Position numbers and translations under genes: made by a program. This document shows positions 32,897 to 41,782 of a DNA stretch of 64,000 nt, piece by piece. Each line of letters starts with the position of its first letter. Positions within the stretch are counted from its first letter, which is position 1. The DNA comes from Candidatus Poribacteria bacterium (GTDB lineage Bacteria > Poribacteria > WGA-4E > WGA-3G), in NCBI GenBank assembly GCA_028818705.1, contig JAPPNJ010000155.1, positions 1-64,000 of the forward strand, written 5' to 3'. The notes beneath the pieces are model-generated. The model did not search any database. It was not told where the DNA came from and saw nothing but the letters and a program-made list of their open reading frames with translations.

Positions 32897-32930
32897 AGGC
32901 GAGGTTTCCCAACCTCGCCTCTTCATTTTT
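32897..32930 (+). terminator. Palindromic terminator-like element after the sulfatase gene
   Basis: A perfect 10-bp stem AGGCGAGGTT/AACCTCGCCT with loop TCCC, followed by CTTCATTTTT. It is related to the palindromic repeats at 7730 and 60825 and probably ends the catabolic transcript. Confidence 0.65.
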
Positions 32931-33202
32931 AAGGGAAACCCAGCAAGGTTAGGAAACCTCACCAGCAGTGGTCGCGGCGTTTTCTGATTCCAAGCGTTCA
33001 CTGACGTGTCTATCTATTTTTTTTCTTCACCAAGGATTGCATTTTAACAGGCGAATTCACGGAGGCTTCACGGAGCTTTCTTTAAAGCCTTGATTTCATT
33101 GGGTTTGTGAACTTGAATTTATGTGTTCTCCGTGAAAGCGAATTTTGGTTATATTTTATTTAACGAATAAGTATCCTAAAAAACCAACAATTTCGCTTTA
33201 AC

Positions 33203-33362
33203 AGGACTTACGCAAATTGCGTAGTTTTTCTGTTGGTTTCGCAGGGTCCCCGTGCCCTGCGTCCTTTTCATAAGCGGACAGGCACGAAAGCCGAAGCCAT
33301 CTGTCCGAACACAGGCATGTTTGAGGACTTCATCACGGGGACGACTTTGCTGCGTAAGTCCT
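33203..33362. mobile_element. 160-bp MITE-like element
   Basis: The ends are perfect 12-bp inverted repeats, AGGACTTACGCA and TGCGTAAGTCCT. The interior (160 bp in all) codes for nothing and has smaller palindromes, including TACGCAAATTGCGTA. This is the structure of a miniature inverted-repeat element mobilised by a transposase elsewhere. A short related AGGACTTAC lies near 54451. Flanking 32931-33200 holds partial CGGAG/CTCCG inverted repeats (about 33060-33135) and nothing else recognisable. Confidence 0.7.
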
Positions 33363-33380
33363 ATTTAAAAAGATATAGTC

Positions 33381-33409
33381 TTGACAAGGACTTCCGGTTT
33401 TGATAACAT
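33381..33409 (+). promoter_or_regulatory. Promoter of Gfo/Idh/MocA gene 3
   Basis: TTGACA (33381-33386), 17 bases, TAACAT (33404-33409), about 105 bases upstream of the ATG at 33514 and 18 bases downstream of a MITE-like element. Confidence 0.65.
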
Positions 33410-33513
33410 ACTAACAACGTAGGTTGGATCAAACACAGGTGGTAACCCGCTCCAAAGTCTTGAACTTGATCTTTCGCCCTATTGGGCATTATATCTATCT
33501 ATAGGAGAAAACT

Positions 33514-34563
33514 ATGCCACGCACATACAAAGCCTGTCTCATTGGATGTGGACGGATGGGCGCAACCATCGACGACGAAGTTGAAGGTCGAGATGATAGT
33601 TTTATTTGGCAACCCTTCTCACACGCTGCTGCAGCTGTCGCATGTGAGCGAACAGACCTCGTCGCTGTCTCTGATGTTTTTGCCGAAAAAGCCGAAACCA
33701 TCAGACAACGCTACGGTGCTGAGCGCGCTTATACAGACTATCAAGAGATGATCGAAAAAGAGAAACCCGATATCGTCTGTATCGCCACGCGTCCGGGTCC
33801 ACACGCTGATATGACCGTCTTTGCTGCCGAGAACGGTGTCAAAGGCATCTATTGCGAAAAACCGCTCTGTTGTTCGATGGAAGAAGCAGACATCATGGTA
33901 GACATCGTTCAAAAGCATGGGGTCAAGTTCAACTATGGGACGCAGCGTCGTTACATGCCGATCTATCGCAAAGTGCGTGAGCTTGTCGATGCTGGTGAAA
34001 TCGGTAGGGTCTTATGTTCCATTGCACAATACGGCGCGGGTTCCGCACTCTGGGGTTTGACTCATGCCGCCGATATGCTCCTTTTTCTCGCTGGTGATCC
34101 AGAGGTGGACTTTGTGCAAGGCGCGATTATATGCGAAGATTCAGATTGGGATGGTAACCGCCTCAACGTCGATCCGGGTATCGGCTGTGGTTACATCCGC
34201 TACGCCAACGGCGTCCACGGCTACAACACCGCAGGTACGGGACCTGAATACGAGGTCTGCGGTACTGAGGGTAAAATCCGCGTTCAGAACAACAGCCGAG
34301 AAATCCAGTTCCGAAAAAAGGACGGGAGCTTCTTCGAAGAAGTGCCGTTCCCGGAAACATCTCGTGCCACTGGTACTGTCATGGGTATTACTGACATCGC
34401 CGAAGCACTCGACGAAGATCGCGAGACGAAGGGACCTGTTCATCTCGCGCGCCGTAGTCAAGAGACACTCATGGGCATGATTGAATCGCATCGACTCGGT
34501 GGCAAGCACATCTCACTTCCCATGGAAAATCGGAGCCTCTACGTTACCAGAGATAATTGGTAA
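33514..34563 (+). CDS. Gfo/Idh/MocA family oxidoreductase 3
   Basis: A 349-residue dehydrogenase: CLIGCGRMGATIDDEVEG as nucleotide-binding loop, DIVCIATRPGPHAD, and the EKP motif in GIYCEKPLCCSM. It has a typical C-terminal sheet domain with YGTQRRYMPIYRKV and HAADMLLFLAGDPEVD. The ATG is preceded by AGGAG and by a TTGACA/TAACAT promoter. It is separated from the sulfatase operon by 640 bases and is probably its own transcription unit. Substrate unknown. Confidence 0.9.
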   Translation: MPRTYKACLIGCGRMGATIDDEVEGRDDSFIWQPFSHAAAAVACERTDLVAVSDVFAEKAETIRQRYGAERAYTDYQEMIEKEKPDIVCIATRPGPHADMTVFAAENGVKGIYCEKPLCCSMEEADIMVDIVQKHGVKFNYGTQRRYMPIYRKVRELVDAGEIGRVLCSIAQYGAGSALWGLTHAADMLLFLAGDPEVDFVQGAIICEDSDWDGNRLNVDPGIGCGYIRYANGVHGYNTAGTGPEYEVCGTEGKIRVQNNSREIQFRKKDGSFFEEVPFPETSRATGTVMGITDIAEALDEDRETKGPVHLARRSQETLMGMIESHRLGGKHISLPMENRSLYVTRDNW

Positions 34564-34588
34564 TTGGTTCGCTCACTTCGTTCGCTTT

Positions 34589-34673
34589 CAGTTATCGGTT
34601 ATCAGTCAAGAGGGTTATCGTTTAAGGAAACCTCTTGTAACTGACGACTGATAACTGACGACTGATAACTATT
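34589..34673. repeat. Heptamer-iteron inverted element
   Basis: The left arm is built from CAGTTAT CGGTTAT CAGTCAA units, the right arm from inverted ACTGACG ACTGATA units; the centre AAGAGG...CCTCTT is also inverted. It immediately precedes the MoxR ATG, which lacks a clear ribosome binding site. Confidence 0.7.
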
Positions 34674-34682
34674 CATCCAAAC

Positions 34683-35666
34683 ATGAACCTCGAAAGCCAA
34701 ATCCAACAATTTCGAGAAACTTTTTACAATGTCAAAGCCGAAGTCCAGAAGCGTATTGTCGGTCAAGACGCGATTATCGAAGGCGTTCTTTTCTGCCTAC
34801 TCGCTAATGGACACGCGCTCCTCGAAGGCATCCCCGGTTTAGGCAAAACACAACTCATCTATACCCTCAGTGAAGCCCTCGATCTCTCCTTCAAACGCAT
34901 CCAATTCACGCCGGACATGATGCCGTCCGACATCACAGGCACAACACTCCTCGTCGAAGATGAACAGGGAAGAAAGCAGTTTGAATTTCAAGAGGGCCCC
35001 ATTTTCTCTCAACTTATCCTCGCTGATGAGATTAACCGCGCCACACCCCGCACGCAATCTGCGCTCCTTGAGGCGATGCAAGAGCGCACTGTCACAGTTG
35101 GACGCACCAGCCACCAATTAGAAGAACCGTTTTGCGTCTTAGCGACACAAAATCCGCTTGAGATGGAAGGGACCTATCCGCTGCCAGAGGCGCAACTCGA
35201 TCGGTTCTTATTTAAACTTCTCATAGATTTTCCAAGCGAAGATGAGATAGTGGAGATATTGCGTCGCACTACATCTGGTGTTGACATCACTATCGACAAG
35301 GTAACGAATGCGGAGACACTCAATGAGATGCGTCGACTCGTTCCGCAAGTTATTATCGCTGAACACGTTGAACGCCACATTATTCGGCTTGTTCGAGGTA
35401 CACACCCCGATTCCGAGGAGGCACCGGAGAGCGTGAAACGTTATGTCCATCTCGGTGCCGGTATCCGAAGTGTCCAAGCGATAGCCCTCACCGCCAAAAT
35501 CCACGCCCTCCTTGACGAACGCTACAATGTCGCCTTCACGGATATTGATGCCGTGCTGCTCCCCGCGCTCCGCCATCGTATCCTTCTTAACTTTGAGGGA
35601 CAAGGTGAAGGCATTGAACCTGATGCTGTTGTCAATGAAGTTCGTAACGCGCTTTCGGACAGATAG
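34683..35666 (+). CDS. MoxR-family AAA+ ATPase
   Basis: A 327-residue AAA+ ATPase. Walker A is EGIPGLGKTQL (about residues 48-57), Walker B LILADEINRA, and sensor 1 ATQNPLEMEGTYPLPEAQLDRF, which is diagnostic for MoxR. MoxR proteins act as chaperones that mature or activate protein complexes, usually next to DUF58 and VWA-domain genes. Neither is adjacent here: the next gene is a fic. The client is therefore unknown. A heptamer-repeat element fills the upstream spacer. Confidence 0.92.
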   Translation: MNLESQIQQFRETFYNVKAEVQKRIVGQDAIIEGVLFCLLANGHALLEGIPGLGKTQLIYTLSEALDLSFKRIQFTPDMMPSDITGTTLLVEDEQGRKQFEFQEGPIFSQLILADEINRATPRTQSALLEAMQERTVTVGRTSHQLEEPFCVLATQNPLEMEGTYPLPEAQLDRFLFKLLIDFPSEDEIVEILRRTTSGVDITIDKVTNAETLNEMRRLVPQVIIAEHVERHIIRLVRGTHPDSEEAPESVKRYVHLGAGIRSVQAIALTAKIHALLDERYNVAFTDIDAVLLPALRHRILLNFEGQGEGIEPDAVVNEVRNALSDR

Positions 35667-35673
35667 AGTCATG

Positions 35674-35777
35674 CTATATTATCACTTTTCATAATATGGA
35701 ATTCTATATTACGAAAAACCAATAAAAATCAAAATATAAAATTATATATTTTGAAAAATTGAGAGAATGATAATATG
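35674..35777. promoter_or_regulatory. Array of operator-like palindromes upstream of fic
   Basis: Four related AT-rich sites: CTATATTATC (about 35675), the near-perfect palindrome AATATGGAATTCTATATT (35693-35710), a 22-bp palindrome opening AAAATATAAAATT (35731-35752) and ATAATATG (35769-35776) over the start codon. The spacing is regular enough to suggest cooperative binding of a repressor, possibly the Fic protein's own C-terminal winged helix. Confidence 0.55.
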
Positions 35778-36902
35778 AAAAAATTCACAGCAGGTGAATA
35801 TAAACAACAACAAGAATACAAGAGTTTCACGCCGTCCGTTGTAAACTGTCATTTTGCTTGGGAAAATCCACAAATAGATCTTTTGATAGCACGAGCTATG
35901 CAGCTTTTAGGAGAGTTAAACGCCTACGCAGAACTCATACCGGACGTTGATTTTTTTATCCAAATGAAGGTGGCAAAGGAAGCAAGAGACTCCAATCTGA
36001 TTGAAGGCACAAAAACCGAAATTGATGATGTTGTGCTCCCGGAAGAGGAGATTAATCCAGAGAAAAGGGACGATTGGGATGAAGTCCAGAACTATATTAA
36101 AGCGATGAACTTCGCGATAGCCCAATTGCCCGAGCTTCCACTTTGTATACGTCTTCTGAAGTCTGCACATAAAATACTGCTCTCCGGTGTTCGCGGAAAA
36201 TATAAGGCACCCGGTGAAATTCGTAGAAGCCAAAACTGGATCGGTGGTTCATCGCCTTCTGATGCTTTCTTCGTTCCTCCCTCTGCAGAAGAAGTACCGG
36301 ATATCTTAAGCGATTTGGAAAAATTTTGGCACAATCAATCTCTACAAATTCCAATACTGATTAAAATTGCTATCACCCATTACCAATTTGAAACCATCCA
36401 CCCTTTCCTTGATGGAAACGGGAGGTGCGGAAGACTACTAATCGTTTTGCAACTCATCGACGCACAGATACTGAACAAGCCTGTTCTTTACATGTCCACC
36501 TTCTTTGAGAAACATAGGACTTCCTATTACGACTCGCTCGCTATGGTTCGCAAATCAAATGATTTAGAGCAATGGATTGCATTTTTCTTAAGCGGCATCG
36601 TTGATACCGCTCAGCATGGCATTGAGACGTTCCGAGGAATTATTTCGCTCCGCCAGGAATATGATGAAAAGATCCTAACTCTCGGATCTCGAGCGAAAAG
36701 TGCTCACAAATTGCTCCAGTTTATGTTCACGCAGCCAATAGTTAACGCAAAACGGGCTACAAAGGAATTAGGTATGGCTTTTTCAAGTACAAGTCTGCTC
36801 CTAAAGTCCTTGACGGAACTTGGTGTACTGAAGGAAACTACGGGGCACACCCGTAACCGTCTCTTCGTATTGGAGAAATATCTGAACCTCTTTAGAAGTT
36901 AG
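35775..36902 (+). CDS. Fic family protein (AMPylator) with Fic_N domain
   Basis: The 375-residue protein has an N-terminal Fic_N segment with the inhibitory motif S73-N-L-I-E77-G, a Fic core with H209-P-F-L-D-G-N-G-R217 (catalytic HPFx[D/E]GNGR) and a C-terminal winged-helix-like region from about residue 310 (NAKRATKELGMAFSSTSLLLKSLTELGVL). Such proteins transfer AMP from ATP to target hydroxyls, and the inhibitory Glu blocks activity until released. The C-terminal DNA-binding domain and the palindrome array just upstream suggest autorepression. Target unknown. The 5' region is much richer in A+T than the surroundings, consistent with acquisition. Confidence 0.93.
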   Translation: MKKFTAGEYKQQQEYKSFTPSVVNCHFAWENPQIDLLIARAMQLLGELNAYAELIPDVDFFIQMKVAKEARDSNLIEGTKTEIDDVVLPEEEINPEKRDDWDEVQNYIKAMNFAIAQLPELPLCIRLLKSAHKILLSGVRGKYKAPGEIRRSQNWIGGSSPSDAFFVPPSAEEVPDILSDLEKFWHNQSLQIPILIKIAITHYQFETIHPFLDGNGRCGRLLIVLQLIDAQILNKPVLYMSTFFEKHRTSYYDSLAMVRKSNDLEQWIAFFLSGIVDTAQHGIETFRGIISLRQEYDEKILTLGSRAKSAHKLLQFMFTQPIVNAKRATKELGMAFSSTSLLLKSLTELGVLKETTGHTRNRLFVLEKYLNLFRS

Positions 36903-36920
36903 CAGTTTCACACAAAAACC

Positions 36921-36949
36921 TTGACATCCCTATGTTGCTACGCTATAAT
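36921..36949 (+). promoter_or_regulatory. Consensus promoter of Uma2 gene 2
   Basis: Perfect TTGACA (36921-36926), 17 bases and perfect TATAAT (36944-36949), 31 bases before the ATG at 36980: the strongest sigma-70-type promoter in the window. Confidence 0.8.
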
Positions 36950-36979
36950 AGAATCACCAGCAAATTTCGGGAGGAAATC

Positions 36980-37570
36980 ATGGCAACAGGAGCAGCGCAA
37001 ACATATCTCACACCCCAAGAATACCTCACTTTAGAACGCAAAGCACTCCCTGACTCGGAAATCGTCAGAAGCGAATACCTCAACGGTGAACTTATTGCAA
37101 TGTCTGGAGCAAGTTTCGCGCATAATCTGATTACTTACAATATCTCCGGTGAACTGCGCACTCGCCTGAGAGGAAGTGGATGCCTTGCATTCGCTAATGA
37201 GATGCGCGTCAGTATCCCTTCAGCAAAATCCTATTTCTACCCCGATGTCGGTGTTGTTTGCGGAGAACCGCGTTTTGAAGATGATGTCTTTGATACACTC
37301 CTCAATCCGATTGTCGTCGTAGAGGTGCTCTCGCCGTCAACAGAGGCCTATGATAGAGGCGACAAATTCGCACACTACCGTCAACTCCAATCTTTGCAAG
37401 AATACATCCTCGTCTCCCAAGACAAGGTGCGTATTGATCACTACGTCCGACACACAACACAGTGGATTCTCACCGATTTTCAAGAACTTGACCAACACCT
37501 TCCGCTCACTTCTATCCAATGCGAATTGCCCTTACAAGAAATATACGAACGCGTTCCATTTCCTGAGTAA
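36980..37570 (+). CDS. Uma2 family endonuclease (DUF820), second copy
   Basis: A 196-residue Uma2 protein closely similar to the one at 18828: LTPEEYL-type opening (here LTPQEYLTLERKALP), FYPDVGVVCGEP, VVEVLSPSTEAYDRGDKFAHY. The Asp, Glu and Lys of the PD-(D/E)xK site are present. ATG 36980 has GGGAGGAA upstream, and the frame before it is non-coding promoter sequence. Its TAA (37568-37570) is followed without any gap by an open frame of a truncated helicase. Confidence 0.9.
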   Translation: MATGAAQTYLTPQEYLTLERKALPDSEIVRSEYLNGELIAMSGASFAHNLITYNISGELRTRLRGSGCLAFANEMRVSIPSAKSYFYPDVGVVCGEPRFEDDVFDTLLNPIVVVEVLSPSTEAYDRGDKFAHYRQLQSLQEYILVSQDKVRIDHYVRHTTQWILTDFQELDQHLPLTSIQCELPLQEIYERVPFPE

Positions 37571-39043
37571 TATCAATCCTCAAAGACCGCCCCTTTCCTT
37601 GCTAGCGAGGTTCCACTCTCGCGACTCTATGCCTATAAAATTTTTCTTGACACCACTAAAGACACGAGCCTCAAACGCAGTGCTGCCCTTGATGGTGAGC
37701 ATCCATCCAATATCTCCCTTTTGGAAACTTTGAATATCTTTGCCGTTCGTGCGAATTTCATGACACAATTCCGAGATTATCTTATGCGCGAAGACATAGA
37801 ACTGGATGAACCTATTCAAATGGAGATCCCAATCTTTTCTAATGAAAGTTTCCTCGCGCGTCGTCTCTTTGTCCCAAGTGTTCTTCCATACGACGAAGCT
37901 GCCAAAGGACAATGTGTTCCCCTCTCAGTTAATATCAACGCTTATATCACTCACACGACGCAAATCGTTGAGGTTATCGGGAGTAGTACACAACAAGGCA
38001 TCCGAGGAAGTAGATCAACGGCAGCCTTGAAACGTAAAATTCCAGAGGAAAGTCTGAAATTGGTAGATTGGGAAAAAATCTACCTGCATCTGGTTGAATA
38101 CAAGCAGGAAAAACAGTTTCACAACCTTATCTTTGATATCCAGACCCTCAAGACGATTATGGAGCCATCTCAAGAACTGTATGGACTCACTGTCATGGCA
38201 GAATCCGAAGTCAAGCCAACATCGCTGGAAGCGGTCACTCGCTTAGAGGAATTAGTGATTACGCTCCTTTGTAAGTACATCTCTAAATTCTACCTTATTA
38301 TTCAGAAACAGTGGAGTGGTAATAGGGTAAGGTTGAAAACATTAGACGAAGACAATGCTAATTTCACAGATTGGAGTGTCTACATTCCCCGAGATGAAGC
38401 ACAAGAACTTGAACAACAAATCCAAAATCTAATAGAGAGTGGCGAAATATACGGACCCAATGTGACAGAGCTGCCTAACGCTTATAACGACCGGCACCTT
38501 TATCAGCCACTTCTCGTGACTACCAACGCTAACGATTCGTGGCAAACCACACCGCTAGCCTTAGAAGAAAGCGAGAAGCTTTTCGTGAAAGACCTACGCC
38601 GTTATGTGCGCGATCAACGCGAAGCACTTCTCGCCGAAAAGGAGGTTTTCCTCTTACGCAACCAGAGTCGAGGCAAAGGTATTGGCTTCTATCAGAACGA
38701 AGGTTTTTATCCCGACTTTATTCTTTGGATAACTGAAGGTGCGAAACAGCGTATTGTTTTCATTGAACCACACGGTATGGTGCATGATACCGTCAATGAG
38801 CACAACGAGAAAATTACTCTTTTCAAAAGACTACGGACTCTCTCTTACGAACGCTTCCGTGGCAACCACGTTCAGATGGATTCCTTTATCATCTCAAAAA
38901 CTGATTTTCCTATTCTTCGTCGTAGAGAAGGTATGGATAGACAAGAATTTGCAGAAAAATGGCACATTCTTTTTCACACCGAAGTAGATCCCACCTACCT
39001 CTCGCCCATCTTCCAAGATTCGGATCGCGATGTCCTATCGTAA
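37571..39043 (+). pseudogene. 5'-truncated DEAD/DEAH helicase-nuclease, C-terminal fragment
   Basis: The frame opens directly after the Uma2 stop and runs 490 codons. It includes LETLNIFAVRANFMTQFRDYL, a conserved stretch from the middle of large phage-defence-type helicases, and ends with a PD-(D/E)xK-like segment (GFYPDFILWITEG, RIVFIEPHG). The ATPase motifs expected upstream are absent. No convincing ATG lies near the start; the first usable codon is TTG 37721. It reads as the 3' remnant of a larger restriction- or defence-type helicase, cut at the Uma2 gene by insertion or deletion. Expression as a shortened protein of about 440 residues cannot be excluded. Confidence 0.65.
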
Positions 39044-39106
39044 ATTAACGTGAGTTTGAAAATAAACATCCAAAGGGACAGCATTTGGGCAGAATAGCTG
39101 CCTGAG

Positions 39107-39180
39107 ATGTCGCCCCTCTGGGGCTTAGGGATAGGGTATCGCATTTCTATTTCTATACACATCTCGCCCCTCTGGGGTTG
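39107..39180. repeat. Paired TCGCCCC/GGGGCT hairpin element
   Basis: Cores GTCGCCCCTCTGGGGCT (near 39109) and CTCGCCCCTCTGGGGTT (near 39164), with TTTCTATACACA between. Same family as 8119 and 29319. Confidence 0.75.
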
Positions 39181-39266
39181 CCATTTGATACATCCAAGTT
39201 TATTTTTCTGCAAGTTGGGTTGCATCCGGTACCCAAACTATTTACGAGACGCACTGACTTTTTCCC

Positions 39267-39295
39267 TTGCCACTACCCCCAAGTTATGCTAAAAT
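39267..39295 (+). promoter_or_regulatory. Promoter of FAD-linked oxidase gene
   Basis: TTGCCA (39267-39272), 17 bases, TAAAAT (39290-39295). The ATG at 39305 is 10 bases from the -10 box, so the transcript would be nearly leaderless. Confidence 0.55.
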
Positions 39296-39304
39296 GCACA
39301 TAGC

Positions 39305-40687
39305 ATGAATCGACACGACTTAAAACACTCACATAAAGAACTTGGCACCTTGCTCGGAACACGCTTCAGTACAGATGACACTGTTCGAGACGCGCACGCA
39401 CGCGATGCTTCATACCATCGTGGCGCGCTACCAGATGCTGTTGTCTTTCCGAAAACCAACGAGGAAGTCGCAGACATCGTTAAAATCTGCACAAAATACA
39501 ATATACCGATCGTCCCTTATGGCACTGGAACTGGCGTTGAAGGAGCTGTTATCGGAACTGAAGGTACGCTCTGCATCGCACTGAATGAGATGAATCGTAT
39601 TCTCCGCGTCAGTAAAGACGACAGAGATGCTACTGTTCAAGCAGGTGTGACGCGCCTACAACTGAATACGCATCTCACAGAGATCGGTACGCAACTTCAT
39701 TTCTCCGTTGATCCGGGTGCGGATGCATCGTTAGGCGGGATGGTAGCCACACGTGCCTCCGGCACGAGTGCTGTCCGATATGGCACGATGCTCGATAATG
39801 TGCTCGGTTTGACGGTCGTTACTGCGGACGGATCTATCGTCCATACCGGAAGCAGAGCGCGGAAATCTGCTGCAGGCTACGATCTCACTCGACTTTTTAT
39901 CGGCTCTGAAGGCACATTAGGGATTATTACCGAAATCACGCTTAAACTAACACGATTGCCGGAAGCGGTTGCCGCTGCCGTTTGCGCTTTCCCAAGCGTA
40001 GCCGCAGCAGTGGATACCGTCATCAAACTAATGGACACCGGCACCGGCATCGCCCGTATCGAACTTTTAGATGAACTTCAGATGGACGCTGTGAATAAAT
40101 ACGCAGGGTTAACGTATGAAGTCGCACCGACACTCTTTTTCGAATTCCACGGATCAGAAAACACTGTCGCAGAGAGCTCGGAGATCGCCGGTAAAATTGC
40201 GACAGCACACGGTAGCGGAGACTTTAGATGGGCAATAGATGAAAACGAACGTCAGCGGCTCTGGCAAGCGCGGTACGATAGCTACTACGCAGCACTCAGC
40301 CGTCGTCCCGGTTCCGTGGGTTACGTTACCGATGCCTGCGTCCCGATCACTCGGCTCGCTGAATGTATTAACAAAACGAAAGTACTGCTTGAGAAATCAA
40401 GTCTTCCGGCAACAATGCTTGGACACGTCGGAGACGGAAACTTTCACGTCGTCTTCGCGCTTGAACCTGATAATAGCAACGAATTGGCGGAAGCGCAGCA
40501 GCTCAGCCATTGGATTGTAGACATCGCCTTGGAAATGGATGGCACCTGCACCGGTGAACACGGTGTCGGCGTTGGCAAGCGTACCGCATTAGAAAAAGAA
40601 CACGGAGAGGCAGTCGACTTAATGCGTGCTATCAAACACGCCTTGGATCCATCGAACTTAATGAATCCGGGTAAGGTCTTTCTGTAA
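39305..40687 (+). CDS. FAD-linked oxidase (GlcD / D-lactate dehydrogenase type)
   Basis: A 460-residue flavoprotein of the VAO/PCMH family. The N-terminal FAD domain shows PYGTGTGVEGAVIG, SVDPGADASLGGMVATRASG and SEGTLGIITEITLKL; the C-terminal cap ends with GHVGDGNFH and GTCTGEHGVGVGKR, characteristic of GlcD and D-lactate dehydrogenase (cytochrome). It probably oxidises a 2-hydroxyacid. The next gene, a 2-hydroxyacid dehydrogenase 34 bases downstream, fits a shared hydroxyacid pathway. Start ATG 39305 has no clear ribosome binding site. Confidence 0.92.
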   Translation: MNRHDLKHSHKELGTLLGTRFSTDDTVRDAHARDASYHRGALPDAVVFPKTNEEVADIVKICTKYNIPIVPYGTGTGVEGAVIGTEGTLCIALNEMNRILRVSKDDRDATVQAGVTRLQLNTHLTEIGTQLHFSVDPGADASLGGMVATRASGTSAVRYGTMLDNVLGLTVVTADGSIVHTGSRARKSAAGYDLTRLFIGSEGTLGIITEITLKLTRLPEAVAAAVCAFPSVAAAVDTVIKLMDTGTGIARIELLDELQMDAVNKYAGLTYEVAPTLFFEFHGSENTVAESSEIAGKIATAHGSGDFRWAIDENERQRLWQARYDSYYAALSRRPGSVGYVTDACVPITRLAECINKTKVLLEKSSLPATMLGHVGDGNFHVVFALEPDNSNELAEAQQLSHWIVDIALEMDGTCTGEHGVGVGKRTALEKEHGEAVDLMRAIKHALDPSNLMNPGKVFL

Positions 40688-40721
40688 CTCCGTTTTCGGA
40701 CTCGATAGAGCAGATAACAAT

Positions 40722-41729
40722 ATGCAAAATGACTGGAAAATCCTCATAACCGATTATGCTTGGTCTTCTATAGAACCCGAACGACAGGTCCTTGCCGAAA
40801 TCGGAGCGGAACTCATTGCTGCCGAGACAGGTGATGAGCCGGAACTTCTAACCTTCGCCCCAACGATGGACGGCATCCTCACTTGTTGGAAACCGGTGCG
40901 TGAGCCTGTTATTGCCGCCGCTGAAAAATGTCAGATTATTGGACGTTTGGGCATCGGACTGGACAATATTGATGTGGACGCTGCTACCGAGCACGGCATC
41001 GTTGTCACTAACGTCCCTGCCTACTGTATTGATGAAGTTTCTGACCATGCGATGGGACTTCTGTTGGCGTGTGCCCGAAAAATCTCGCGTTTCAATCGGG
41101 CTACCAGAAACGGTATATGGGAGCAGAACATCGGACCAGAGATGTATAGACTTCGAGGCAAAACGCTTGGTGTCGTCGGATTTGGACGGATTGCACGATC
41201 AATTGTACCAAAAGCGAAAGGTTTTGGACTTACAGTCAACATCTGTTCCCCACGCACCGATCCCGCATTAATTCAGCAACACGGGGCACAAAAGGTCTCA
41301 TTTCCAGAACTTCTTGCAACGTCTGATTTTATTACTATCCACACGCCCCTGACCCCAGAGACACGATATATGTTCAGCTATACTGAGTTTCGGGCGATGA
41401 AACCGACAGCCTACCTAATCAATACGGCGCGTGGCGGTATCGTAGACACCACAGCACTCACCGCTGCACTACGCGACGGAGAAATTGCCGGGGCGGGTTT
41501 GGACGTATTGGAAACAGAACCTCCGGAACAAAACGAAGAACTGCTCACTTTGGATAGTGCTGTTGTTACACCGCACGCCGCTTTTATCTCAGAAGAATCA
41601 ATACTTGACCTTGAGGTTACCGCTGCCACGTATGTTGTGGAAGTGCTAACGGGAAAACTGCCTGAAACCGTTGTGAATCCATCGGTTCTGGAACAACCGA
41701 ATCTCCGAGCAAAATCGCTCGTAAAATAA
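40722..41729 (+). CDS. D-isomer-specific 2-hydroxyacid dehydrogenase
   Basis: A 335-residue NAD-dependent dehydrogenase of the SerA/CtBP type. The Rossmann motif is GVVGFGRIARSIVPKA; catalytic Arg lies in INTARGGIVD, Glu in DVLETEPPE, and His in VVTPHAAF. It interconverts a 2-keto acid and a D-2-hydroxyacid. It follows the FAD-linked oxidase closely and is probably co-transcribed with it. Specific substrate unknown; without a C-terminal ACT domain it is not a typical SerA. Confidence 0.92.
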   Translation: MQNDWKILITDYAWSSIEPERQVLAEIGAELIAAETGDEPELLTFAPTMDGILTCWKPVREPVIAAAEKCQIIGRLGIGLDNIDVDAATEHGIVVTNVPAYCIDEVSDHAMGLLLACARKISRFNRATRNGIWEQNIGPEMYRLRGKTLGVVGFGRIARSIVPKAKGFGLTVNICSPRTDPALIQQHGAQKVSFPELLATSDFITIHTPLTPETRYMFSYTEFRAMKPTAYLINTARGGIVDTTALTAALRDGEIAGAGLDVLETEPPEQNEELLTLDSAVVTPHAAFISEESILDLEVTAATYVVEVLTGKLPETVVNPSVLEQPNLRAKSLVK

Positions 41730-41782
41730 CATCATAGACGGACTTTATTAGAGATAAACTACAATACAAACTGGAGAACCAC

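Noticed and set aside
38995..39225. Minus-strand frame across the paired hairpin repeat
   Set aside because: It arises from translation through the repeat (KPQRGDIS-type peptide) and has no coding character.
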